The notes under the pieces were generated by a model. That model saw only the letters and a program-made list of their open reading frames with translations. It searched no databases and was not told the origin of the DNA. DNA of 12,645 nucleotides from Chitinophaga pinensis. GTDB lineage: Bacteria; Bacteroidota; Bacteroidia; Chitinophagales; Chitinophagaceae. The translations under genes were made by a program, and so were the position numbers. The stretch spans positions 1 through 12,645 of the forward strand of contig CALPKD020000011.1 in NCBI GenBank assembly GCA_943324055.2. Direction: 5' to 3'. Below are positions 1 through 7,479 of the stretch, in pieces (the first letter of the stretch is position 1; each line of letters starts with the position of its first letter).

Positions 1-111
1 CCTGAAGGGGGTAGTGGTGGTGGCGTAATTCAATTTACAGGTACCCCTGAGGAAATGATTAAAAAATCCAAATCACATACTGCTAAATATTTGGCACTGG
101 AGATGGCTTGA
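1..111 (+). CDS. uvrA: Excinuclease ABC subunit A, C-terminal fragment
   Basis: This is the 3' end of a gene that begins upstream of the window; frame 1 is open from the first base to a TGA at 109-111, giving 36 residues. The peptide starts PEGGSGGGVIQFTGTPEE and ends HTAKYLALEMA. This matches the tail of UvrA, where a Gly-rich stretch (GP-E-GG-GGG) follows the signature and Walker B region of the second ABC ATPase and precedes GTPEE, a Ser/Lys patch and a (T)xxYL terminus. UvrA is the DNA-damage sensor of nucleotide excision repair and loads UvrB. Only this tail is visible, so ATPase motifs and zinc fingers cannot be checked. The last 29 bases overlap the 3' end of the convergent acetyltransferase gene. 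Identification rests on recall of the family's C-terminus but is fairly specific. Confidence 0.85.
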   Translation, partial: PEGGSGGGVIQFTGTPEEMIKKSKSHTAKYLALEMA

Positions 112-562
112 TCATAGGGATATGTTCAATCGCATCCTCATAATACATATCACCAGAACGTTCAAAACCGAGTTCGCTATAAAATTTATTTAAGTATAAC
201 TGTGCGCCAATTTTGATAGGGCCTTTGCCAAATAATCTTTCACATTCTTGAATGGAATAATTCATTAAGTCTTTCCCGATTCCCAACCCCCTGTGTCTAG
301 GGGAGCCTACTACACGTCCAATACTCTGGTACCCAGCATAGGATTGACTCGTATTAAATAGGCGAGTAGTTGCAACTAATTCATCTCCGATCCATCCCAT
401 GGTATGAAATGCTTTTTGGTCGTTGTTGTCCATATCCAAAAACACGCAATTTTGTTCTACTACAAATACCTCACTTCGTAATCTAAGTATTGCGTAAAGT
501 TCAGCTGCAGTAAGTTCGGCGAAGGGTTTTGTAACCCATTTTACATTTATTTCAATTGCCAT
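83..562 (-). CDS. elaA: ElaA-type GNAT family N-acetyltransferase
   Basis: A complete 159-residue protein starting at ATG (560-562) and ending at TAG (83-85). The N-terminal part has LRSEVFVVEQNCVFLDMDNND (about residues 28-48, shown here as LRSEVFVVEQNC then FLDMD), the hallmark of the ElaA branch of GNAT enzymes. The acetyl-CoA pyrophosphate-binding loop RGLGIG lies at about 91-96, after the beta strand IGRVVGSP. The C-terminus has the usual FYSELGF segment and an HIPM ending seen in ElaA relatives. It should transfer an acetyl group from acetyl-CoA to an amine, but the substrate of this family is not established. It is the last gene of the leftward run after rarA (44-bp gap) and may also have its own promoter at 568-575. 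Its 3' end overlaps uvrA tail-to-tail by 29 bp. Confidence 0.85.
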   Translation of the reverse strand: MAIEINVKWVTKPFAELTAAELYAILRLRSEVFVVEQNCVFLDMDNNDQKAFHTMGWIGDELVATTRLFNTSQSYAGYQSIGRVVGSPRHRGLGIGKDLMNYSIQECERLFGKGPIKIGAQLYLNKFYSELGFERSGDMYYEDAIEHIPMIKPSPVPNI

Positions 563-567
563 AGGTG

Positions 568-575
568 CAAAATTA
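568..575 (-). promoter_or_regulatory. Possible -7 box abutting the elaA start
   Basis: Read on the minus strand, the sequence TAATTTTG matches the Bacteroidota -7 consensus TAnnTTTG exactly. Its last G is only five bases from the elaA ATG, so transcription would begin at or next to the start codon and the mRNA would be leaderless or nearly so. No clear -33 TTTG is seen upstream. In AT-rich DNA one such match can arise by chance. Confidence 0.3.
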
Positions 576-606
576 AGGGATAAATTCTTTTATTTCATCA
601 AAGGGT

Positions 607-1884
607 CTAATAGCCGTATTTTCCTTTCCAGCGTTCTTGCAAGAATTTTTTTAGTTCTTGCTCTCTTGCATTTTTTTGCGGTTGGTACAAGCTGGTACCT
701 TTTATTTGTTCGGGTAAGTATTCTTGTTCAATAAAATTCTTATCTCCTAAATGTGAGTATTGGTAATTTGCTCCATAAGATAAGTCCTTCATTAATTTAG
801 TTGGGGCATTGCGTAAATGCAATGGTACAGGTAGGTTGCCTGTTTTACCTACCAAAGCTAATCCATTGCTAATGGCTTCATAGGAAGCATTGCTTTTTGG
901 AGAAGTCGCTAAATAAATTGCACATTGTGATAAGATAATTCTGCTTTCAGGGTAACCGATTTTATTTACTGCATCAAAACAACTATTGGCTAATAAAAAA
1001 GCATTGGGGTTGGCGTTGCCAATATCCTCGCTCGAAAAAATCAACATTCTACGTGCAATAAAACTCACATCCTCGCCCCCTGCAATCATTCTAGCTAACC
1101 AATATACTGCGCCATTGGGATCGGATCCTCGCATGCTTTTTATAAATGCAGAAATAATATCATAATGCATTTCTCCATTCTTGTCGTACAAGGCAATATT
1201 AGTTTGTGCCACTTCCATTACCCAATCATTGGTAAGGACTAATGGCTCCTTGCTTGTTGAAGTACCAATTAAAGCCTCTACCGATAACTCTAGTAAGTTG
1301 AGTAGCTTTCGGCCATCACCACCCGAAAGTTGAATAAGTGCTTCGGTCTCTTTTATTTCGATAGGCCGACTCTTGAACAAATCATCTCTATCAACTGCTT
1401 GGTGGATTAATTTTTTTAAGGCGATTTCGTCCAATGCTTTTAAAATAAATACTTGACATCTGCTAAGCAAGGCGCTATTCACTTCGAAACTTGGATTCTC
1501 GGTAGTCGCACCAATTAATGTAATGATTCCTTTTTCGACTGCACCTAATAATGCATCCTGTTGCCCTTTATTAAAACGGTGAATCTCATCAATAAATAAG
1601 ATGGCACTTGGTTTTGTCTTTGCTTCTTCAATCACTTCTCTTAACTCCTTCACGCCACTGCTAATCGCACTCAGCTGATAATAGGCGCTATTGAAAGTGG
1701 TGGCGATAATATTTGCAAGAGTGGTTTTCCCTACTCCAGGAGGCCCCCATAATATCATAGAGGGCACTTTCCCTTTAGCGATTGCTTTTTGCAATACACT
1801 GTTCTCGCCTGAAAGGTGTTCTTGACCAACAAGGTCGGTCAGCTTTTGCGGACGCAGTCGTTCTGCTAATGGAATAGAAGTCAT
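607..1884 (-). CDS. rarA: Replication-associated recombination protein A (AAA+ ATPase)
   Basis: A 425-residue RarA/MgsA protein, the clamp-loader-like AAA+ ATPase that acts at stalled replication forks and single-strand ends (family knowledge). Visible motifs are Walker A GPPGVGKT at residues 47-54, Walker [11 protein letters not shown] at 95-104, sensor 1 GATTEN at 125-130, and the arginine-finger region LLSRC at 139-143. The C-terminal half carries the characteristic MgsA block, including [19 protein letters not shown] and [10 protein letters not shown]. Length is normal for the family (about 420-450). I chose ATG at 1882-1884 over an in-frame TTG one codon upstream because it gives the usual [13 protein letters not shown]-terminus. 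It lies 28 bp downstream of the small membrane-protein gene and 44 bp upstream of elaA, on the same strand, so co-transcription is plausible. Confidence 0.95.
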   Translation of the reverse strand: MTSIPLAERLRPQKLTDLVGQEHLSGENSVLQKAIAKGKVPSMILWGPPGVGKTTLANIIATTFNSAYYQLSAISSGVKELREVIEEAKTKPSAILFIDEIHRFNKGQQDALLGAVEKGIITLIGATTENPSFEVNSALLSRCQVFILKALDEIALKKLIHQAVDRDDLFKSRPIEIKETEALIQLSGGDGRKLLNLLELSVEALIGTSTSKEPLVLTNDWVMEVAQTNIALYDKNGEMHYDIISAFIKSMRGSDPNGAVYWLARMIAGGEDVSFIARRMLIFSSEDIGNANPNAFLLANSCFDAVNKIGYPESRIILSQCAIYLATSPKSNASYEAISNGLALVGKTGNLPVPLHLRNAPTKLMKDLSYGANYQYSHLGDKNFIEQEYLPEQIKGTSLYQPQKNAREQELKKFLQERWKGKYGY

Positions 1885-1912
1885 CAAAATAAATGTACAA
1901 TTAAATCAAGTG

Positions 1913-2416
1913 CTATTCAAACAAATGGTCATGCTCCCTTACTAATCTAAGGGTGGTTCTGATATGAACTAGGCCTACAATACCACTAAATAAAAGGAAT
2001 ACAGATACCCCCTTTAATAGAGATAAGATCATTGTATTAGTTATTTCTGCGGGTAAGTTAGGTTGCTGCTGTAGAAATTCGTTTACGAAGGTCATCAGTG
2101 TGGCGTTATCCGCAACCAACACACTAATTGAATTAATAAAAAATAAAGCACAAAGGAAAAAGCTAACATAGGCATTTACTTTAATCCAGTCTTTTAGCTT
2201 GCTACTTTGAACATGTTCGTGCTCAATCCCTTTTTTTAGAAATTTAAAACTTGCAAAGGTATAAATCACCAAACACGCAATTACAAACACCATAATCAAG
2301 GCGCTTGGGTTTGCAAGTGCAGTCATAAATAATACTACATCTAAGAATGCAAATAGTAAGGCAATCGGAATTAAAATATAGGAGAGTACTACGTAAAACT
2401 TTAAATTATTGAGCAT
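1913..2416 (-). CDS. Four-helix integral membrane protein, function unknown
   Basis: A 167-residue protein starting at ATG 2414-2416 and ending at TAG. I do not recognise a named family. Four hydrophobic segments stand out at about residues 8-33, 39-60, 80-102 and 130-152, so it is very likely an inner-membrane protein. Between helices 2 and 3 is a charged loop with KKGIEHEHVQ. Between helices 3 and 4 is a polar stretch with QQQPN. The C-terminal tail (RTTLRLVREHDHLFE) is charged. The gene begins only four bases after the aspS stop, so it is almost certainly on the aspS transcript and may be translationally coupled to it. No catalytic or metal-binding signature is evident apart from His/Glu clusters, which are too few to interpret. 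Confidence 0.8.
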   Translation of the reverse strand: MLNNLKFYVVLSYILIPIALLFAFLDVVLFMTALANPSALIMVFVIACLVIYTFASFKFLKKGIEHEHVQSSKLKDWIKVNAYVSFFLCALFFINSISVLVADNATLMTFVNEFLQQQPNLPAEITNTMILSLLKGVSVFLLFSGIVGLVHIRTTLRLVREHDHLFE

Positions 2417-2420
2417 GTGC

Positions 2421-4247
2421 TTATTTCAAATTTAATTTAATATGAAGTTCTTCAAATTGCTTGTCGTCTATGGAGCTTGGTGCATCTAACATTACATCAC
2501 GTCCACTATTGTTTTTAGGGAATGCAATAAAATCTCGGATACTTTCACTGCCACCTAATAAAGCACACAAACGATCAAAGCCAAATGCTAAACCACCATG
2601 AGGAGGAGCGCCATATTCAAATGCACCCAACAAGAATCCAAATTTATGTTGTGCTTCCTCAGGAGTCATTCCTAGGGCGGCGAACATTTTTTCTTGTAAT
2701 GCTCTTTGGAAAATACGGATAGAACCTCCACCAATTTCGTTGCCATTTAATACCATATCATAAGCGTTTGCTTTAATATTGGCATATGGATGCTCTAAGT
2801 ATTTGGAAGCGTCTTTAATCTCAGGCGCATTGTTGATCATGATATCAATATGGTCAGGTTTAGGAGAGGTGAACGGATGGTGTCTAGCTACCCAACGGTT
2901 TCCTTCTTCGTCATATTCAAACAATGGGAAATCTAAAACCCAAAGTAATCTGAATTCATCGTCTTTTCTAAATCCTAATTGCTTGCCTAATTCTAAACGT
3001 AATTCACTTACTGCTTTACGTGTTCTTTCTTCTGTACCCGCTAAGATCAATATTAAATCTCCTGCTTTTGCATTTGTTGCAGCAGCAATTGCTTTTAACT
3101 TATCCTCATTATAAAACTTATCAACGCTACTTTTAAAAGTACCATCAGCATTGCATTTAATAAAAACTAAACCCTTCATTCCTATTTGAGGACGTTTAAC
3201 CCACTCGGTTAAATCATCGGTTTGTTTACGTGAATAGTCGCTGCATCCTGGAATAGCAATGGCAATAACCGTTTCAGCTTCGTCAAACACCTTAAAATCA
3301 ACACCATTAATTAAAGCTGCTTGGTCCTGCTTTTCGGCATACACATGTGAAGGCTTTTTTAAATTGCAAAGTTCCATGCCAAAACGAATATCTGGTTTGT
3401 CATTTCCATAATTCCACATGGCATCTTCCCAGGTCATTCTTTGAACGGTGTCGGTATAATCAATATCCTTAACGTCCTTAAAAATGCTTTTTATTAAACC
3501 TTCAAACATATTTAATACATCCTCTTGCTCAACAAAGCTCATCTCGCAGTCAATCTGTGTAAATTCGGGTTGTCTGTCAGCTCTTAAATCCTCATCTCTG
3601 AAACATTTTACAATTTGGTAGTAGCGATCATAGCCGCTCACCATTAACAACTGCTTAAAGGTTTGAGGAGATTGTGGTAATGCATAAAATTCTCCTTCAT
3701 TCATTCTGCTTGGTACCACAAAGTCACGTGCACCTTCGGGTGTAGATTTGATTAAGAATGGAGTTTCAATATCCATAAATCCTTTTTCATGTAAGTAGTT
3801 CCTAGTGGCACGGTTTACATTATAACGCAACTCCATATTTTTCTTAATCGCGTTTCTTCTTAAATCCAAGAAACGATATTTCATTCTGATGTCATCCCCG
3901 CCATCCGTGTCGTCTTGTATTGTAAAGGGAGGCACAATAGACGCGTTCAATATCTTAAATTCAGTTACTTTAATTTCTATATCGCCAGTAGGGATATTTG
4001 CATTCTTACTTGAACGTTCAATTACAGTTCCCATTACTTGAATTACAAATTCACGACCCAGTGGATGTGCGTCCAATTGTGTTTGTAGTTCCTCTCCAAT
4101 TAATAACTGGGTAATCCCATAGCGATCTCTTAAATCGACAAAGGTAATAGCTCCAAATTTTCTAATGGTTTGAACCCAACCTGCAAGGGTTACATTTTGA
4201 TTGACAAACTGAATATTCAATTCCCCACAATGGTGCGTACGGTACAT
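2421..4247 (-). CDS. aspS: Aspartate--tRNA ligase
   Basis: A 608-residue class IIb aminoacyl-tRNA synthetase that charges tRNA-Asp with aspartate using ATP in the cytoplasm. The N-terminal OB-fold anticodon-binding domain (about 1-110) includes [12 protein letters not shown] and FVDLRDRYG. Class II motif 1 is near [10 protein letters not shown] (156-165) and motif 2 is [18 protein letters not shown] (216-233). A bacterial-type GAD insertion occupies roughly 290-420. Motif 3 is GLAFGFDRL (552-560) with the conserved Arg at 559. Length is normal for bacterial AspRS (about 590-610). The ATG at 4245-4247 gives the typical [10 protein letters not shown] start. It heads the leftward run and has a consensus -7 box 27 bases upstream. 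Whether it is discriminating or also charges tRNA-Asn cannot be settled here. Confidence 0.98.
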   Translation of the reverse strand: MYRTHHCGELNIQFVNQNVTLAGWVQTIRKFGAITFVDLRDRYGITQLLIGEELQTQLDAHPLGREFVIQVMGTVIERSSKNANIPTGDIEIKVTEFKILNASIVPPFTIQDDTDGGDDIRMKYRFLDLRRNAIKKNMELRYNVNRATRNYLHEKGFMDIETPFLIKSTPEGARDFVVPSRMNEGEFYALPQSPQTFKQLLMVSGYDRYYQIVKCFRDEDLRADRQPEFTQIDCEMSFVEQEDVLNMFEGLIKSIFKDVKDIDYTDTVQRMTWEDAMWNYGNDKPDIRFGMELCNLKKPSHVYAEKQDQAALINGVDFKVFDEAETVIAIAIPGCSDYSRKQTDDLTEWVKRPQIGMKGLVFIKCNADGTFKSSVDKFYNEDKLKAIAAATNAKAGDLILILAGTEERTRKAVSELRLELGKQLGFRKDDEFRLLWVLDFPLFEYDEEGNRWVARHHPFTSPKPDHIDIMINNAPEIKDASKYLEHPYANIKANAYDMVLNGNEIGGGSIRIFQRALQEKMFAALGMTPEEAQHKFGFLLGAFEYGAPPHGGLAFGFDRLCALLGGSESIRDFIAFPKNNSGRDVMLDAPSSIDDKQFEELHIKLNLK

Positions 4248-4274
4248 ATAAATCTATTAATAATGATAGGTCTG

Positions 4275-4282
4275 CAAATATA
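4275..4282 (-). promoter_or_regulatory. aspS promoter, -7 box
   Basis: On the minus strand TATATTTG matches the Bacteroidota -7 consensus TAnnTTTG perfectly. It lies 27 bases upstream of the aspS ATG, which predicts a 5' untranslated region of roughly 20 bases. No good -33 TTTG is found at the usual spacing of about 19-21 bases. The 68-bp region 4248-4315 also has to hold the promoter of the divergent transporter gene. Confidence 0.5.
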
Positions 4283-4315
4283 GCCCAAATCCTAGAAATT
4301 CACGACCTTTGCCCA

Positions 4316-5467
4316 ATGTCAGACCAAGCTATTTCACATCGTACTAGACGTATCATATTATCGGGTTTTTTCTTTTTTACGGGTATCTGTTTTGCAAGTT
4401 GGGCAAGTCGTATCCCCGACATCAAAATTCAATTAAACTTAAACGATGCTCAATTTGGGGGGATGTTATTATTTCTGCCATTAGGGTCCTTTTTGGCGAT
4501 CCCTATTTCGGGTAGTTTAAACTCTATTTATGGAAGTAACCGAATGCTTAAAATAGCGGCGGTTTTATATCCATGCACTTTAATCTTATTAGGCTTGTCA
4601 ACTAACACCTGGCAGTTGGGTATTTTTTTATTCTTTTTTGGCATGGCTGGTAACTTGTACAATGTTTCAGTGAATACACAAGCAGTTGTTTTGTCAAAGT
4701 TTTTTGAAAAAAGCATTATTTCCACTTTTCATGGATTTTGGAGTTTAGCCGGTTTTACGGGTGGCTTGGTCGGTGGCTTTTTTGTTGCTGGTCACTTAAC
4801 ACCGCTGCATCAATTTATTTCGATTGCATTGGTATCTTATATATTCTTAGCGCTGGCGCATAAATATTTACTACCAAGCGAAAAAAACAAACAGGCGCTT
4901 AATAAAATGTGGAACAAGCCAACCCCACTCATGTTGCAGTTTGGAATCATTGCATTTAGCAATATGATTTGCGAAGGAATGATGTTTGATTGGAGCGGGG
5001 TATTTTTTCATGACGTTGTAAAAGTGCCTAATGAATGGCGCACCACCGGCTATATTAGTTTTATGGCTTGTATGACTACGGGAAGGATGTTTGCCGATAA
5101 ATTAATTACCTATTGGGGTGCCAGAAAACAGCTGATGTTAAGTGGCTTGTTGGTAACATTAGGATTGATTGTTGCAGTCATTCAGCCAACAATAATGACA
5201 AGCACCATAGGCTTTATGCTGGTAGGATTTGGTGTATCGTCAGTTATACCAACTATATATGGTAGTGTAGGAAAGTCGGCTGCGCTAGGTCAGGCTAGTA
5301 TTGCGCTTTCTTCGGTCTCCTCCGTAGGGTTTTTGGGATTTTTAGTAGGTCCTCCAATTATAGGATTTTTATCTCATGCAATAGGACTTCGTTGGGCCTT
5401 TTTAACAGTGGCACTTTTAGGATTATCTACTTTTTATCAGTCCTACAAATTAAAGAAATATTTATAA
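4316..5467 (+). CDS. MFS transporter, YbjJ-like
   Basis: A 383-residue major facilitator superfamily protein with about twelve hydrophobic segments in two halves. After a short basic N-terminus (SHRTRR) the first helix leads into FASWASRIPDIK, and the second region has FGGMLLFLPLGS; this arrangement resembles E. coli YbjJ. Later GNLYNVSVNTQ and FHGFWSLAGFTGG match the region between helices 4 and 5 in the same branch. The substrate is unknown. The gene stands alone. It is divergent from aspS, and only 16 bp separate its stop from the convergent membrane-protein gene. A -7-like GACCTTTG (4304-4311, one mismatch to TAnnTTTG) sits four bases before the ATG, so the transcript may be leaderless. 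The MFS assignment is firm, the YbjJ placement is from recall. Confidence 0.88.
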   Translation: MSDQAISHRTRRIILSGFFFFTGICFASWASRIPDIKIQLNLNDAQFGGMLLFLPLGSFLAIPISGSLNSIYGSNRMLKIAAVLYPCTLILLGLSTNTWQLGIFLFFFGMAGNLYNVSVNTQAVVLSKFFEKSIISTFHGFWSLAGFTGGLVGGFFVAGHLTPLHQFISIALVSYIFLALAHKYLLPSEKNKQALNKMWNKPTPLMLQFGIIAFSNMICEGMMFDWSGVFFHDVVKVPNEWRTTGYISFMACMTTGRMFADKLITYWGARKQLMLSGLLVTLGLIVAVIQPTIMTSTIGFMLVGFGVSSVIPTIYGSVGKSAALGQASIALSSVSSVGFLGFLVGPPIIGFLSHAIGLRWAFLTVALLGLSTFYQSYKLKKYL

Positions 5468-5483
5468 AATAGTAAACGCTACA

Positions 5484-5888
5484 TTATAAAGTCAAAGGAT
5501 CTTCTTTATGTCTTGGTTTGTAAATAAGATAATAATAACCCAAGATTAATACGCCTGTTACAAACGGGATCATCGCTAAGTGTTTAACGGTAATCAAATT
5601 AAAAACAACAAGATTATCTACTCCTAAAAATTCGCTACACATCCAAAATGAATTGGCGCTAATCCACACCGTGATTGCTAGGTTGTGACATAGTTCTGAA
5701 AAAATATTTCTCGTTCTCCACGCAATTACTATTGAAATAGCTAAGGTTGGGATAATCATCGCAATCCCTAATGGTTTCCAAAACATACACCAAGCAATAT
5801 CTTTAAATAGCCAAAATACAATATGCAAGTTCTCCATTTTTCGAAATGCAATTGGAATATGGTAATATTCATTTTTTTGGTCTGACAT
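5484..5888 (-). CDS. Conserved-looking small membrane protein, function unknown
   Basis: A 134-residue protein (ATG 5886-5888, TAA stop) with four likely membrane segments at about residues 20-36, 39-57, 66-88 and 103-123. It is rich in Trp, Cys and Phe inside the membrane (FKDIAWCMFW, NSFWMCSEFLG). A Trp-Arg-Thr-Arg turn lies between helices 2 and 3, and the C-terminal tail is charged (YKPRHKEDPL). I recall similar uncharacterised proteins in Bacteroidota but know no assigned function. It is the last gene of the leftward group behind the FAD oxidoreductase gene (57-bp gap containing an AT-only palindrome) and ends 16 bp from the convergent transporter gene. The two membrane Cys and one His (residues 34, 67 and 68) are not enough to propose haem or metal binding. 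Confidence 0.75.
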   Translation of the reverse strand: MSDQKNEYYHIPIAFRKMENLHIVFWLFKDIAWCMFWKPLGIAMIIPTLAISIVIAWRTRNIFSELCHNLAITVWISANSFWMCSEFLGVDNLVVFNLITVKHLAMIPFVTGVLILGYYYLIYKPRHKEDPLTL

Positions 5889-5924
5889 GTTCGCTAAAAT
5901 TAAGGGTCTGGTAATTGGAATCTC

Positions 5925-5950
5925 GATAAAAATATTAATATTTTCTTATC
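5925..5950. repeat. AT-only palindrome after the FAD oxidoreductase gene
   Basis: Positions 5929-5944 form a perfect 16-base palindrome, AAAATATTAATATTTT. It is flanked by GATAA (5925-5929) and TTATC (5946-5950), which extend the dyad with a one-base offset. It overlaps the stop codon of the FAD oxidoreductase gene. Read leftward it ends in TTTTTATC, so it could act as a weak terminator or mRNA 3' hairpin, but it contains no G-C pairs in the core and could be chance in AT-rich DNA. Confidence 0.35.
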
Positions 5951-7004
5951 TATTGAATAAGTTCTTAAATCTATTTAAGGAGGCTTCGGGTTCAATGGTT
6001 GCCCCGAGCTCCATGTGTTCAATCAGTTGGTTTGCAAAGTAGGGGGCAAGGGAACAACCCTTGGTTCCCATGCCATTGCAGATGCCTATTTGAGGATGGT
6101 TAGGATGTAATCCAACAAAGGGGCGCCTATCTATATTGGCGGGTCTCACCCCTGTAATATGATCCACTACTTCATAGGGAAGTTTTAAATAGGTATCCAA
6201 AGCCGCAATCATTTTTTCTTTAAAAAGTGCTGTAGGTTGTTCGTTGTCAAAACTCCATTCATAACTTGACCCAACCCAAAACAAATCGTCCTTCCAAGGA
6301 ATGATGGATATTTTGCTTTTATAAATCTGATTGGTAGGCAAGCCAGTCACTTTTATAATAAGTGCTTCTCCTTTGTTAGGAGCAAAAGGTAAGGTATTAA
6401 AAAAGGCATGGTCCAGTGAATGGATGCCATCACAAAATAGTATTTTATCTGCGTCCATATTTCTCCAGCGAACCCCTTTTTCATGAAGGGTTAAATCTTT
6501 CGAATCAAAATGCGCTTCGATATAATTACCCTCCACACTTAATTGTGTGCGCCAACTTAAAAGCATTTTATTTAAATCAATCCAATAGCATTCATCAATC
6601 GCGCCAGTTCCAAAAGGGGTATTGAAAAAGGAATTCATTGCAGCAGCATCTTTTTTGAATAGATACACATTTTCATGTGCTAATCGGTAATCAAAACTTT
6701 CTTTCATTTGTTCTGACGGATGTAACAATATTGCAGTTGCTTTTTTAAAAATATCCACCTGCATCTTTTTTTCAAAGGACTGGTAAGATGCGATAGCAAA
6801 GGGTAGGATCGTTTCAATCATCCATGTTTGCACAATCCTTCGTCCTGTAACTGGATTGATTACTCCACTCGCTACGCTCGTTGCGGACTTTGTTTGTGAA
6901 TCATTAATAATTCGGAAAGCTATTCCGCGCTCCTGCAAAAAATAGCTCATCCAGGTTCCTACAATGCCTTGCCCAACGATTAGGTATTTAACTTTTTGTT
7001 GCAA
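5946..7004 (-). CDS. FAD-dependent oxidoreductase, DAO family (TTG start)
   Basis: A 352-residue flavoprotein of the D-amino-acid oxidase/glycine oxidase fold (DAO family). The N-terminal Rossmann element is VKYLIVGQGIVG with the glycines at residues 11-16, followed by ASGVINPVTGRR (45-56). The C-terminal FAD-contacting block has GVRPANIDRRPFVG (285-298) and NGMGTKGCSLAP (310-321). It should use FAD to oxidise an amine or hydroxyl-type substrate; the actual substrate cannot be told and no thiamine or amino-acid pathway genes are nearby. The start is TTG at 7002-7004: the next ATG (Met19) lies beyond the FAD-binding glycines, and upstream in-frame codons run into the preceding gene, so TTG is the only sensible start. 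It begins four bases after the stop of the secreted-protein gene, which strongly suggests translational coupling. Confidence 0.88.
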   Translation of the reverse strand: MQQKVKYLIVGQGIVGTWMSYFLQERGIAFRIINDSQTKSATSVASGVINPVTGRRIVQTWMIETILPFAIASYQSFEKKMQVDIFKKATAILLHPSEQMKESFDYRLAHENVYLFKKDAAAMNSFFNTPFGTGAIDECYWIDLNKMLLSWRTQLSVEGNYIEAHFDSKDLTLHEKGVRWRNMDADKILFCDGIHSLDHAFFNTLPFAPNKGEALIIKVTGLPTNQIYKSKISIIPWKDDLFWVGSSYEWSFDNEQPTALFKEKMIAALDTYLKLPYEVVDHITGVRPANIDRRPFVGLHPNHPQIGICNGMGTKGCSLAPYFANQLIEHMELGATIEPEASLNRFKNLFNR

Positions 7005-7008
7005 GGCC

Positions 7009-7407
7009 TTATTTTTTTCTTGTTGGAACAGTAAAGCGAATACTGTCTTTTAACTGATTTACTTCAGCCACCAATACAATGTCAAATTTCCCAGTAAAGG
7101 CATCTGGTACGGTAAAGGGGAATTCGGTTTCAAAGGGTGTATTTAGAATAGTTGTAAAGTATTGAAATGGAAAAACGTTAATGAACCAGCCGTCTACTTC
7201 TTTCTTAGTTTCATGGTTAAATAAAGTAAGTGTAAGATTCCCTGTTTTTTCTTCCTTTAAATTATGCTGCACTTTTACTTTAAGAATAAAAGATTGGCCT
7301 GCTTTTAATTGCGTAGGAGGAGTAGTGTGAATACTGATTTTTGGGGATTGAGCATTTAAAGTAAAACTCAATAAAAAACAGCTTAATAAAAGGACGATCA
7401 ATTTCAT
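7009..7407 (-). CDS. Small secreted protein resembling an alpha-2-macroglobulin segment
   Basis: A 132-residue protein with a clear signal peptide: MKLIV, a hydrophobic core, and a probable cleavage after Ala19 (LNA-QSPK), leaving a mature periplasmic or surface protein of about 113 residues. The mature part looks all-beta. A central block VDGWFINVFPFQYFTT (71-86), followed by FPFTVPDAFTG (97-107), resembles a stretch I recall from large Bacteroidota alpha-2-macroglobulin family proteins, where a DGWFxNxFPxQYF-like motif precedes a beta-rich domain. Here that piece stands alone. No catalytic residues or lipobox are seen. It is the first gene of the leftward group with the FAD oxidoreductase (four-base gap) and lies just after the sucD terminator. 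The secretion call is solid; the macroglobulin link is tentative. Confidence 0.75.
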   Translation of the reverse strand: MKLIVLLLSCFLLSFTLNAQSPKISIHTTPPTQLKAGQSFILKVKVQHNLKEEKTGNLTLTLFNHETKKEVDGWFINVFPFQYFTTILNTPFETEFPFTVPDAFTGKFDIVLVAEVNQLKDSIRFTVPTRKK

Positions 7408-7423
7408 GACACTAAATTACAAT

Positions 7424-7458
7424 AAAAAATCCCTTAATATTTTGAATACTAAGGGATT
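7424..7458 (-). terminator. Intrinsic terminator of sucD
   Basis: Inverted arms 7428-7436 (AATCCCTTA on +) and 7450-7458 (TAAGGGATT) pair perfectly over nine bases. Inside the 13-base loop a further four pairs (TATT/AATA) can form after one mismatch. On the minus strand the hairpin is followed by a run of T (complement of 7424-7429), giving a standard rho-independent terminator 21 bases after the sucD stop. The 10-mer TTTGAATACT occurs twice nearby (7441-7450 and 7471-7480). Confidence 0.85.
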
Positions 7459-7479
7459 GATATTTTGAAGTTTGAATAC

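Noticed and set aside
2779..3114. Rightward open frame opposite aspS
   Set aside because: Antisense shadow of a firmly identified gene; Ser/Asn-rich composition without any domain.
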